Position numbers and translations under genes: made by a program. Below, one piece after another: positions 5,222 to 12,283 of a stretch of 18,963 nt of DNA. Position 1 is the stretch's first letter, and every line of letters starts with the position of its first letter. The DNA is from an uncultured Coriobacteriaceae bacterium. GTDB lineage: Bacteria; Actinomycetota; Coriobacteriia; Coriobacteriales; QAMH01. The notes beneath the pieces were generated by a model. The model searched no databases, had not been told where the DNA came from, and worked only from the letters and a program-made list of their open reading frames with translations. The stretch is from the NCBI GenBank assembly GCA_900544245.1, contig UQUH01000034.1, positions 1 to 18,963 of the forward strand, given 5' to 3'.

Positions 5222-6487
5222 ATGAACAACCAATCAATGCAAAGCGCCCTGCGCAACTTCGAGCGCGTCGAGCAGAACTACGTCGAGGCGCTGCGGGAAA
5301 AGGGCCTGGCCTTTGCCGATGCGCATGCACGTGACGAGGCGATCGCCAGCCTGCGTGCCGATCTCGCCGAACGTGGCGCCGAGATGCGCAATGCGGGCGC
5401 GAGCATCCGCGTGGGCTGGCTGTCTCCCGCATGCGTGGAGTGCACCGGCGCGAACGGCTCCGAGACCTTCTCGACAACCTTCAAGTGCCATCGCGATTGC
5501 TACTTCTGCTTCAACTACAACCTCGCCGACTACGACAAGTTCGTCGAGGAGGGATGCCCGTGGGAAGAAGTCATGCAACAGGCTGCGCAATCTTCGGACG
5601 GCAAGCTCGCCGTCGTGGGGTTGACCGGCGGAGAGCCCCTACTCAACTTCGATGACACGCTCGCCTTCCTCGCCCGCGCCCACGAGCTCTTCGGCGATGC
5701 GCACAAGCGCATGTACACGTCGGGCGATTTGCTCACGCGCGAGATGGCCGAACGGCTCCGCGATGCCGGGCTCGACGAAATTCGCTTCTCGATCAAGCAG
5801 GACGACACCGACGACCAGCGCGAGCGCGTGCTCGCCAACATGAAGATGGCAACCGAGTACATCCCCTCCGTCATGGTCGAGATGCCCATCATCCCCGGTA
5901 CCGGCGATGCGATGCGCGAATGGATGCGTCGCTTCGACGAGGCGGGCATCGACGGCATGAACCTGCTCGAGTTCTGCTTTCCCTTCCACAGCTGGGATGA
6001 GTTCGCCAAGCGTGGATTCGAGCTACGCAACCCGCCCTTCGACGTCATGTACGACTACAGCTACTCGGGCGGTCTGGCCATCGACGGCAGCGAGCAGCTC
6101 GCACTCGAGCTCATGCTCTGGGCCATGGACGAGGGCCTTCGCTTTGGGATGCACTACTGCTCGCTCGACAACAAGCACCGTAGCGAGATGCGCCAGATGA
6201 ACGAGATCGGACGCGACATGCACCCGTGCTTCTCATTTGACGAGGACGACTTCTTCCTCAAGACGGCCAAGGTGTTTGGCAAGGACATCGAACCGGCCAA
6301 GAAGCACCTGCGCGCGGCCGGTTGCGCCGACATGCTCGAAAGCCCGCACGAAAACGCCCTGGCCTTCCCGTTGCGCCATGCGGACGCCCTGGCCGATACG
6401 CGCCTCGCCGTGGCCGTCTCGTACAACGTGCTCGAACGTGACGAGCAGGGTCGCTACCTGCGCGAAGTGGGACTGGAGCTGCTGTAG
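5222..6487 (+). CDS. Radical SAM protein of unknown substrate
   Basis: A 421-residue protein with the radical SAM cluster motif CHRDCYFC (C89, C93, C96) that binds a 4Fe-4S cluster and cleaves S-adenosylmethionine. GGEP at 136-139 contacts the methionine end of SAM. About 15 residues before the cluster lies SPACVEC (C71, C74), two extra cysteines that could serve a second metal site. The region after about residue 290 has no obvious SPASM-type cysteine cluster. The protein resembles the PflA-like, general radical SAM group, and no specific substrate can be named. The ATG at 5222 lacks a good Shine-Dalgarno sequence, and the next in-frame ATG (5237) is no better. It is divergent from the SpoVA-like gene and convergent with the MarR gene. 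Confidence 0.75.
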   Translation: MNNQSMQSALRNFERVEQNYVEALREKGLAFADAHARDEAIASLRADLAERGAEMRNAGASIRVGWLSPACVECTGANGSETFSTTFKCHRDCYFCFNYNLADYDKFVEEGCPWEEVMQQAAQSSDGKLAVVGLTGGEPLLNFDDTLAFLARAHELFGDAHKRMYTSGDLLTREMAERLRDAGLDEIRFSIKQDDTDDQRERVLANMKMATEYIPSVMVEMPIIPGTGDAMREWMRRFDEAGIDGMNLLEFCFPFHSWDEFAKRGFELRNPPFDVMYDYSYSGGLAIDGSEQLALELMLWAMDEGLRFGMHYCSLDNKHRSEMRQMNEIGRDMHPCFSFDEDDFFLKTAKVFGKDIEPAKKHLRAAGCADMLESPHENALAFPLRHADALADTRLAVAVSYNVLERDEQGRYLREVGLELL

Positions 6488-6488
6488 G

Positions 6489-6512
6489 GCGAGGGGACGG
6501 CCGCCCCCTCGC
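6489..6512. terminator. Hairpin between convergent genes
   Basis: GCGAGGGG (6489-6496) pairs with CCCCTCGC (6505-6512) around an eight-base loop, in the narrow gap between the radical SAM stop codon and the MarR gene stop codon. T-tracts are poor, but the placement suggests a bidirectional terminator. Confidence 0.5.
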
Positions 6513-6964
6513 TATTCCTCCTCGAGGGCATCGAGGCAATCGGTGAGCTTCTGGATGTCCTTGACGATGTCGATGAGCTCGGCATCCGACACGCTCTCGA
6601 AGAGCTCGTCGATCTTGCGCTCGGCCTCGGCACCATTCTGGTCCAGGTACGTGTGCGCCTTGCGCGTAAGGTCGACGTCAAGTGCGCGCCCGTCCGCACT
6701 CGACCTGCTGCACCTGACATAGCCCTTGTCCTCGAGCGAACTGAGCATCTTCTTGACGTTCTGGCGCGTGGTGCCCGTGAACTCGGCGATGTCGCGCACG
6801 TTGCGCGGCTCGTCCTCCATGCGCGAGATCATCATCATGAGATACCACTGCTTGAAGGTGATATCCGAATGCAGGGAATCGGCAAAGCGATTGAATCGAT
6901 TCGACAGAATCGAGATCGCGCCGATGACAAACTGCTCGTACTGGCCTCGCTCGCTGGACTTCAC
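6512..6964 (-). CDS. MarR family transcriptional regulator
   Basis: A 150-residue winged-helix regulator. The DNA-binding part spans residues 35-105: helix ITFKQWYLMMMISRM, helix-turn-helix NVRDIAEFTGTTRQNVKKML (55-74) and a wing with DGRALDVDLT (91-100), the usual D-x-R turn of MarR proteins. The flanking helices form the dimer interface. I chose the GTG at 6964 because GAGGAGG lies nine bases upstream; the frame runs on to 7195 but that part is repeat-rich leader DNA. Two identical ATTGTGCGCAAT palindromes at 7060-7071 and 7101-7112 adjoin its candidate promoter, so autorepression is likely. Its targets may include the neighbouring genes. The ligand is unknown. Confidence 0.85.
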   Translation of the reverse strand: MKSSERGQYEQFVIGAISILSNRFNRFADSLHSDITFKQWYLMMMISRMEDEPRNVRDIAEFTGTTRQNVKKMLSSLEDKGYVRCSRSSADGRALDVDLTRKAHTYLDQNGAEAERKIDELFESVSDAELIDIVKDIQKLTDCLDALEEE

Positions 6965-6982
6965 GACGATCGTCCTCCTCGG

Positions 6983-7011
6983 TGCGTCGCGGGGTCTGGA
7001 CCCCCGACGCA
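6983..7011 (-). promoter_or_regulatory. Leader hairpin just before the MarR gene ribosome binding site
   Basis: TGCGTCG and GGGGTC pair with GACCCC and CGACGCA, with one bulged base, giving about 12 base pairs. The hairpin stands directly upstream of the GAGGAGG ribosome binding site. No T-tract follows, so it may stabilise the mRNA or affect translation. Confidence 0.45.
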
Positions 7012-7031
7012 TTTGGCAACTTGTTGCGGTT

Positions 7032-7112
7032 ATTCTAGCACGATTTTGCGGATTTTTCGATTGTGCGCAATCTGCAGGAGGCACGTGCGCGTTTTTTTCG
7101 ATTGTGCGCAAT
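7032..7112 (-). promoter_or_regulatory. MarR gene promoter with two identical operator palindromes
   Basis: On the minus strand TCGAAA (7060-7055) and TAGAAT (7037-7032) are 17 bases apart. The palindrome ATTGTGCGCAAT is present at 7060-7071, touching the -35, and again at 7101-7112, exactly 41 bases further, about four helical turns. Each is preceded on the plus strand by a T-tract, giving two 19-base direct repeats at 7053-7071 and 7094-7112. Confidence 0.6.
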
Positions 7113-7172
7113 TTGGAGGCTCTTGCATTACACTCAATCGACAATTTCCTGCATGCGGGCCGGTTTGCCCCC

Positions 7173-7194
7173 ACACAATCGCAAAAAACGCGCA
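7173..7194 (-). repeat. Inverted partial copy of the operator repeat
   Basis: On the minus strand GCGCGTTTTTTGCGATTGTG matches the plus-strand sequence at 7088-7107 except for one or two bases, but lacks the complete palindrome. The gap between cstA and the MarR gene (6965-7264) therefore holds the hairpin, promoter, operators and this repeat, and no gene. Confidence 0.5.
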
Positions 7195-7264
7195 TGGGCC
7201 ACGGAGCCCTCGCCTCAACCGCGAGTTTCCCGCACGCCGGGTTATGCCTGCGAATGCGGTCGTC

Positions 7265-9118
7265 CTATATGTTCAGGTCCTCGAATCCCAGGTTGGCGTT
7301 CTCGAAGGGCTCGTCGGCGGGGTTGGCGCGCGCGGAGCTTGTGGCTTCCCCGCCATCACCGGGACCACCCGGACCCTTCCTGCCGAATATCGTCCTGAAG
7401 CCCTTCACGGCGAGTATGACGGCCAGGATAATGAGCAGCAGCGCGATGAGCAGCTGCAGCACGGTCGCCGCATCGAGCGCACCGCCCGCAAGCGCCACGC
7501 CTTTGGCGTACAGCGTCATGCCGAGCGAGGTCAGCGTCACGATGAGCATGAACGCCATGGGCACGTAGAACATCTTGTTGTTGCGCCCCGCATTGCCGAG
7601 CCACGCGCACACGGCGAGCAGGCCCAGTGCGGCGAGTAGCTGGTTGGCGGCGCCGAAGAGCGGCCAGACGAGCTGATAGCCCGTCATGCCGAGCCCCACG
7701 CCGAGCACGACCGTGATGATCGTGGCGACCCAGGGGTTGGTCATGGCCTTGCGCCAGCCCGTGAGCTCAGAAATCTCGACTCCCTGCGGCGTGAAGAGCT
7801 CCTGGAACATGTAGCGGGCCAGACGCGTCGCCGTGTCGAGCGAGGTCAGGCAGAACACCGAAACGGCCAGGATGAGCAGCGCGTACGCGATGTCGGTGGT
7901 ACCGGCAAGACCTGGGATCATGCCGAGCATCTGCGACAGGCCGGCGGCGAAGACCTGCGTGGGCGACGTGTAGGTACCGTCCATGTATCCCGAGAACACG
8001 AAGGCGACGGCGCACAGCGAGATGACCGCGACCAGGCACTCGAGAAGCATGCCGCCATAGGCAATCGGTTGCGCCTGGCTTTCCCGGTCAAGCTGCTTGG
8101 ACGTCGTGCCGGAGGCGACGAGGCTATGGAAACCCGAGATGGCGCCGCATGCGATGGTGATGAAGAGCGCCGGGAAGAGAAAGCCGCTTGCAGCCACCTT
8201 TGACGTGCCCGCCGTGGCCGCGAAGCCGGTGAAGGCGGGGATCGCCAGGTCAGTCGAGCCGCCCACGATGCCCGACCCGAGGATGCCGACAAGGGCGAGC
8301 GCGATCATGCCGTAGAGCAGGTAACTCGACAGGTAATCACGCGGCTGCAACAAGATCCACACGGGAGCAACCGAGGCGAGCAGGATGTAGACGCCGATGA
8401 GGAGCATCCACGTCGTGTTGTCGAGCTCGATGACCGGGAAGAGAAAGCCCAGCGTGACGACGAGCACGATGATGACGATCGCCGAGAGCACGTTGGCGAA
8501 AACGGGAATCTTACGTCCGCGCGTCGCCAGGCCGAAGACGACGGCAACGACGATGAACAGCACCGAGATCATGGCAGTGCGGGTGTTGGCGAGATTCGTC
8601 ATCTCGACGGTGGCCGCCTTGGCGGCATCAGCCGGGACGGGCGAGACGGCGAAGGTGCCGGCTACGATGGACGCAAAGGCCGCGACGACGAGGATGAGCG
8701 TGAGATAGGCGAAGATGCAGAACAGGCGCTTTGCCATGCCGTCGACGTTTTCCTGGATGACGGTCGCGAGCGTCTGGCCCTTATGGCGAATCGAGGCGAA
8801 GAGCGCGCCGAAGTCGTGCATGGCGCCGATGAAGATGCCGCCGATAAGCACCCATAGCAAGACGGGCACCCAGCCAAAGATGGCGGCCTGGATGGGACCA
8901 TTGATGGGGCCGGCTCCGGCAATGGACGAGAAATGGTGGCCGAGCACGACGTAAGGGGGTGCCGGCACGAAGTCGCGTCCATCCTCGTACTCGTGGGCGG
9001 GCGTGGTCCTGTCGGCCTTGACGCCCCATTGCCTGGCGAGCCATCCTCCGTAGAGGACGTATCCCAGGACGAGCACCACCACCGACACCAGCAAGATCAG
9101 CATCGCGTTCATCGACAT
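7265..9118 (-). CDS. cstA: CstA/BtsT family transporter
   Basis: A 617-residue integral membrane protein with many hydrophobic helices. The N-terminus PAHEYEDGRDFVPAPPYVVL, then LGHHFSSIAGAGPINGP, is the CstA signature, followed by GGIFIGAMHDFGALFASIRH. The motifs GFHSLVASGTTSKQL and LTSLDTATRLARYMFQE in the second half are also typical. CstA and BtsT proteins take up peptides or pyruvate under carbon limitation. The length is that of the shorter Gram-positive and actinobacterial forms. The C-terminal tail is glycine-rich and polar (GRKGPGGPGDGGEA). The start at 9118 has GAGAGGTG close upstream; the second ATG at 9112 is an alternative. The MarR gene lies downstream on the same strand. I cannot tell peptide from pyruvate specificity. 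Confidence 0.9.
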   Translation of the reverse strand: MSMNAMLILLVSVVVLVLGYVLYGGWLARQWGVKADRTTPAHEYEDGRDFVPAPPYVVLGHHFSSIAGAGPINGPIQAAIFGWVPVLLWVLIGGIFIGAMHDFGALFASIRHKGQTLATVIQENVDGMAKRLFCIFAYLTLILVVAAFASIVAGTFAVSPVPADAAKAATVEMTNLANTRTAMISVLFIVVAVVFGLATRGRKIPVFANVLSAIVIIVLVVTLGFLFPVIELDNTTWMLLIGVYILLASVAPVWILLQPRDYLSSYLLYGMIALALVGILGSGIVGGSTDLAIPAFTGFAATAGTSKVAASGFLFPALFITIACGAISGFHSLVASGTTSKQLDRESQAQPIAYGGMLLECLVAVISLCAVAFVFSGYMDGTYTSPTQVFAAGLSQMLGMIPGLAGTTDIAYALLILAVSVFCLTSLDTATRLARYMFQELFTPQGVEISELTGWRKAMTNPWVATIITVVLGVGLGMTGYQLVWPLFGAANQLLAALGLLAVCAWLGNAGRNNKMFYVPMAFMLIVTLTSLGMTLYAKGVALAGGALDAATVLQLLIALLLIILAVILAVKGFRTIFGRKGPGGPGDGGEATSSARANPADEPFENANLGFEDLNI

Positions 9119-9126
9119 TCACCTCT

Positions 9127-9152
9127 CATCATCCAATGATGCTGGGATTCTA
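9127..9152 (-). promoter_or_regulatory. cstA promoter and dyad
   Basis: TAGAAT on the minus strand (9152-9147) serves as candidate -10. An inverted repeat CATCAT/ATGATG with a three-base centre (9127-9141) lies at the probable transcription start, between the -10 and the ribosome binding site. Confidence 0.4.
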
Positions 9153-9213
9153 GTACTTTTGAGGGCGAGTGGAGCGAAGAGCGCCGTATTCAGTTCTTAT
9201 GAGAACCGAGAAT

Positions 9214-9229
9214 CCCGCGTCATCGCGGG
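9214..9229 (-). terminator. Hairpin at the end of the unknown gene
   Basis: CCCGCG (9214-9219) and CGCGGG (9224-9229) enclose a four-base loop that contains most of the TGA stop codon of the gene at 9220-9765. On the minus strand it is followed by ATTCTC and then a GTTCT/AGAAC dyad (9193-9206). There is no long T-tract. Confidence 0.45.
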
Positions 9230-9765
9230 CACGCCGGGGTCTCCCCCGCACGCAACGCGTTCGCCTCGACCGTGGAGGCGAGATCGGCGCCCATCGCGTT
9301 GGCATAGACCGCCCCCTCGTCCAGGCAAGCCACGCATATCCGCAGGTCAGCCCATCCCCTCAGGCCAAGGCAGAAGTTCTTGCGGAACCGCGTCTTGCGC
9401 ACGCGCCGCGCAATATGCCCGTCTGCGGAATCGGCGATGATGACGAGGGAGAGAAACGAGTTCATGTGATCGGGTTCGAGCGTGACCTTGGCAAGCGCCT
9501 CGTCTTTCATGAATGCGACGAGGTCGTCGTAGGCCGCCTCGTCAAGATGTCCCACGAGCGTGAAGAACAGGTACTCGTGGGAATGCGCCTCCCAGAGCTT
9601 CGCGCGCTTGACCAGCACGTATTGCGATGTGCTCGAGTGGAACTCGGCGTACCCGTCGAAGGTCCTTCCCGCAAACGCATGGTCGCACTCCATGTCGAAG
9701 TAGCCCTCGTGGGCAAGGAGCAGCCGGTCGAGCGCCTCGTGGGCGCGCTGCGAGGCCACGGTCAT
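9220..9765 (-). CDS. Conserved protein of unknown function next to modD
   Basis: A 181-residue soluble protein with no signal peptide or membrane helix. The pattern GYFDMECD (21-28), GYAEFHSSTSQYVLVK (38-53), HEYLFFT (63-69), LEPDHMNSFLSLVIIAD (96-112) and FCLGLRGWADLRICVACLD (131-149) resembles a family of uncharacterised proteins in Firmicutes and Actinobacteria (possibly DUF8052; I cannot verify the name). No catalytic motif is evident, although D99, H100 and several aromatic residues look conserved in kind. I start at 9765, eight bases after the modD stop codon. The frame continues upstream only into modD. The two genes probably form an operon. Confidence 0.7.
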   Translation of the reverse strand: MTVASQRAHEALDRLLLAHEGYFDMECDHAFAGRTFDGYAEFHSSTSQYVLVKRAKLWEAHSHEYLFFTLVGHLDEAAYDDLVAFMKDEALAKVTLEPDHMNSFLSLVIIADSADGHIARRVRKTRFRKNFCLGLRGWADLRICVACLDEGAVYANAMGADLASTVEANALRAGETPACPR

Positions 9766-9773
9766 GCCGGTCC

Positions 9774-10619
9774 CTATTCCCCCGCGAACATGCGCGCGCT
9801 CATGTCGAGCGGCTTGGCAAAGTGCAGGCATGTCGTCGCGAGGCCGTCGACGCCGGTCGCGGCATATTCGCTGGCGTTATCGAGGTTCACGCCGCCGGCG
9901 GCGATGATCGTGACGTGCGGATCGATGTCCCTGATCTCGCTCACGAGCGTGACGAGCTCGGATGCGGGCACCTTGTCGAGCTGAATGCCATCGACGCCCG
10001 CCTCGGCAAACCTGCGCGCATCGGCGGCATCGGCCTCGACGAAGAGCTTCTTCTCGCAGCAACGCGCCTTGATTTCGGGAATGTCGGCGATGAGGGCCTC
10101 GATGCCTCCCTCGTAGAATGCAAGATGTTGCGCAAAAATGAGTACGGTCTCCGAAAGCCCCAGGCGATGCGGAAACGACCCACCCACGAGCAGCGCCTTT
10201 GTCCCCAGCGGCTTGGTGCCCGGCATGCGCTTGCGCGTCGTGAGCACCTCGCACCGCGGGTTGGCCTCGTGAACGCGATCGACCATCGTGCGCGTCTTTG
10301 TCGCCAGCGCGCTGTAGTACTCGAAGATGTTGAGACAGCACTTCCACCCCATGTGCAGCGTCGCGGCCTCGCCCCATACGCGCATGAAGACGTCGCCGGG
10401 CGCAAGACGCGTGCCCGAGGGCTCGAACTCGCAGCGCACGTCGCCAAGCATGCCGTAGATGCGCGCGGCTTCCTCGGTACCGCAGACGACGGCCTCGCTG
10501 CGCGTGAAGTACTCGATGCGTCCGGGCTTCGTGCCGATGCCCAGCAGGTGCGTGGTCAGGTCGATGTCGGGCACGTCCTCGCGGATGAGCTGTTCGAGGT
10601 ACGAATCGGAGATGTACAT
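9774..10619 (-). CDS. modD: ModD-like NadC-family phosphoribosyltransferase
   Basis: A 281-residue protein of the quinolinate phosphoribosyltransferase fold. The N-terminus EDVPDIDLTTHLLGI (14-28), TTRKRMPGTK (127-136) and HRLGLSETVL (151-160) are the ModD variants of NadC motifs. The C-terminal barrel ends with VDGIQLDKVP and IIAAGGVNLDN, the phosphate-binding side. ModD proteins often lie with molybdate transport genes, and their reaction is not settled. NadC proper makes nicotinate mononucleotide from quinolinate. No modABC gene is visible here; the neighbour is the unknown gene at 9220-9765. I chose the ATG at 10619, which has GGGAG a few bases upstream, and reject the longer frame to 10754. 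Confidence 0.85.
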   Translation of the reverse strand: MYISDSYLEQLIREDVPDIDLTTHLLGIGTKPGRIEYFTRSEAVVCGTEEAARIYGMLGDVRCEFEPSGTRLAPGDVFMRVWGEAATLHMGWKCCLNIFEYYSALATKTRTMVDRVHEANPRCEVLTTRKRMPGTKPLGTKALLVGGSFPHRLGLSETVLIFAQHLAFYEGGIEALIADIPEIKARCCEKKLFVEADAADARRFAEAGVDGIQLDKVPASELVTLVSEIRDIDPHVTIIAAGGVNLDNASEYAATGVDGLATTCLHFAKPLDMSARMFAGE

Positions 10620-10685
10620 GGATGCTCCCGTCTCGTGGTTTCGTGGCGACAATGGTACCACGCGCAGAATAATGATGTACGCTAG

Positions 10686-10716
10686 GTGGGACAAATGACC
10701 TGTCCATTTGTCCCAC
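10686..10716. repeat. Dispersed palindrome, GGGACA subtype
   Basis: GTGGGACAAATG (10686-10697) is perfectly complementary to 10705-10716 with a seven-base loop ACCTGTC. It lies between the divergent modD and PAP2 genes. Its reverse complement has the same GGACAGGTC centre as the copy at 14076-14108. Confidence 0.7.
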
Positions 10717-10748
10717 ATCGAGCCTAGACGCACATCCCCCGTGCCCCG

Positions 10749-10777
10749 TTTCAATTAGCCGACTCATGTGGCACAAT
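10749..10777 (+). promoter_or_regulatory. Candidate promoter of the PAP2 gene
   Basis: TTTCAA (10749-10754) and CACAAT (10772-10777) are 17 bases apart, about 28 bases before the start codon. Both hexamers are only partial matches. Confidence 0.35.
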
Positions 10778-10804
10778 GCCAGCAATCATCCCGAAAGGAC
10801 GCGC

Positions 10805-11335
10805 ATGGACCTTGCCATACTCTACGGCATACAGCAGGTAATCGGCTGCCCGTTTCTTGATGCGCTCATGCCCGTCATCACCGCATGCGGCGACCATGGC
10901 CTCATCTGGATTGTGGTAGGCATCGTATTGCTTATCATCCCGAAGACGCGGCGATGGGGCGTCACGCTGCTCGTCACCCTCGGCATCACCTGGGTCATCT
11001 GCGAGTTTGGCGTCAAGGAGCTCCTGGCACGCCCCCGTCCCTTCGTCGTCGACCCCAGCTACGTGCTCCTCATCGCCCCGCCGAGCGGGTACTCGCTTCC
11101 CTCGGGTCATACGCTCACGGCGTTTATCGCAGCCACCGTGCTCACGCGCGCCCCCATCGCGCGCGGCTGGAAGGTAGCCGCGTGGGTCGCGGCCATCGCG
11201 ATTGCGTTCTCGCGTCTCTACCTCTTCGTGCACTTCCCCACCGACGTGCTCGCGGGCGCCGTCATCGGCGTTCTCGCGGGATTGATTGGCGTCTACATCA
11301 GCAACCGCGTCGCATCAGCCGGTACCAGCAAATGA
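10805..11335 (+). CDS. PAP2 family membrane phosphatase
   Basis: A 176-residue membrane protein with the three PAP2 active-site motifs: K71 with R78-P79 (KX6RP), PSGH at 99-102, and R137, H143, D147 in SRLYLFVHFPTD (SRX5HX3D). The two histidines and the aspartate carry out the phosphohistidine chemistry. Such enzymes hydrolyse lipid phosphates, including undecaprenyl diphosphate in cell wall recycling and phosphatidyl phosphates, and this one cannot be assigned more narrowly. Hydrophobic segments flank the motifs. GAAAGGA precedes the ATG at 10805 at normal distance; the in-frame ATG at 10766 lies upstream of that site. The TGA stop codon lies inside a palindromic repeat. Confidence 0.85.
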   Translation: MDLAILYGIQQVIGCPFLDALMPVITACGDHGLIWIVVGIVLLIIPKTRRWGVTLLVTLGITWVICEFGVKELLARPRPFVVDPSYVLLIAPPSGYSLPSGHTLTAFIAATVLTRAPIARGWKVAAWVAAIAIAFSRLYLFVHFPTDVLAGAVIGVLAGLIGVYISNRVASAGTSK

Positions 11336-11363
11336 GACAATTGCTCTGAGCAACTGTCTCATT
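11331..11363. repeat. Dispersed palindrome, GAGACA subtype, overlapping a stop codon
   Basis: AATGAGACAATTGCT (11331-11345) pairs with 11349-11363 except for one A-C mismatch, around a CTG loop. The TGA at 11333-11335 ends the PAP2 gene. A short T-run (TTTT, 11362-11365) at the end of the right arm could make it act as a terminator. Confidence 0.7.
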
Positions 11364-11406
11364 TTCCCATCCTCCGTCTCTCTGCACCCAAGCGCGGAAA
11401 TCCCCA

Positions 11407-11436
11407 TTTACCGACACCCGCTTTGGGGCGTAGAAT
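11407..11436 (+). promoter_or_regulatory. Candidate promoter of the gene at 11465
   Basis: TTTACC (11407-11412) and TAGAAT (11431-11436) are 18 bases apart, just upstream of the ribosome binding site. Confidence 0.4.
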
Positions 11437-11464
11437 GGGATGACTGATGCGCGAAGGAGAAGAG

Positions 11465-12277
11465 ATGCCCGCAGAGCAGCGGAAATCAGGCAAATACACC
11501 TTGGACAGGCCCGCGATGACGGCCGCCGAGCGCTATGCCTACAAGTCGCTGCCGGAATCGCTGCGTCGTCGCAAGGAAAGCGTCGACGACACCGTCGTGC
11601 GCATTCTCGAGTTCCTCGACCTCGTCAAGGAGGTCGGCGAGGAAATCTCCGTCCTTGGCGACACGCCCTATTCTCCAGATGGCTCGGGCACCTACGACCC
11701 CGAGCACGTCGCCGAGCGCGAGGAGATGCTCGGCCAGCAGTTTGCGGGCGAACTGGCGGCCCTGCAGGTCTTTGACCAGGTCAAGCACGAGAACATCCGC
11801 CGCGAGGTCGGCCTGCTCGGAAGGGACTTCGTCAAGAAGGTCACCGCCCTGCAGCAGCTCATGGAGTCCTTCTGGGCACGATTCTGCAAGGTCATGTCGC
11901 CCTTCACGCGCTCCAAGGCCGGCGAGCTCGACAAGTTCGAGGCCGAGCTACGCCAGCGTCTCACCGACATCAACTACCTCACGCGCCAGCACGCCGAGCT
12001 CATGGCAGCCGCCCAAGACGCCAAGGCCGGCGACCAGGAAGAGACGAACGACGAGATCATCGCCGAGTATCAAGACGACATCATGGCCTACGTCAAGGAA
12101 TACGACGCGCTGCGCGAGGAATACGGCACGCTCGGCCGTCTGGCGTTCCGCCGCCGACGCGAGATACTCGACCGCTTCGCCACGCGCGCCGACGCGATCA
12201 AGGCGATCAACAAGCGCTACGAGCACTACGACTTCATTGACTTCATCACCTTCGAACTGCCCGACGACGAGGGATAG
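11465..12277 (+). CDS. Unknown helical, charged protein upstream of the YgiQ-like gene
   Basis: A 270-residue cytoplasmic protein rich in Glu, Arg, Lys and Ala, probably almost all helical with coiled-coil stretches (roughly residues 130-175 and 190-250). It has no signal peptide, membrane helix or recognised motif. An acidic run EETNDEIIAEYQDDI interrupts the helices near residue 195, and the C-terminus ends with acidic PDDEG. I do not recognise the family. I chose the ATG at 11465 because GAAGGAG lies five to six bases upstream; the in-frame ATG at 11447 is upstream of that site. The stop codon is six bases before the GTG of the YgiQ-like gene, so the two are probably cotranscribed and may share a task. 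Confidence 0.75.
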   Translation: MPAEQRKSGKYTLDRPAMTAAERYAYKSLPESLRRRKESVDDTVVRILEFLDLVKEVGEEISVLGDTPYSPDGSGTYDPEHVAEREEMLGQQFAGELAALQVFDQVKHENIRREVGLLGRDFVKKVTALQQLMESFWARFCKVMSPFTRSKAGELDKFEAELRQRLTDINYLTRQHAELMAAAQDAKAGDQEETNDEIIAEYQDDIMAYVKEYDALREEYGTLGRLAFRRRREILDRFATRADAIKAINKRYEHYDFIDFITFELPDDEG

Positions 12278-12283
12278 CCCGCC

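Noticed and set aside
5205..5225. Six-codon leader peptide overlapping the radical SAM start
   Set aside because: The ATG...TGA overlap exists but has no ribosome binding site and could be chance.
9193..9206. LexA-type operator (GTTCT, four bases, AGAAC)
   Set aside because: The order of half-sites is opposite to the actinobacterial GAAC-N4-GTTC box, and it lies downstream of a gene, so a terminator hairpin is more likely.
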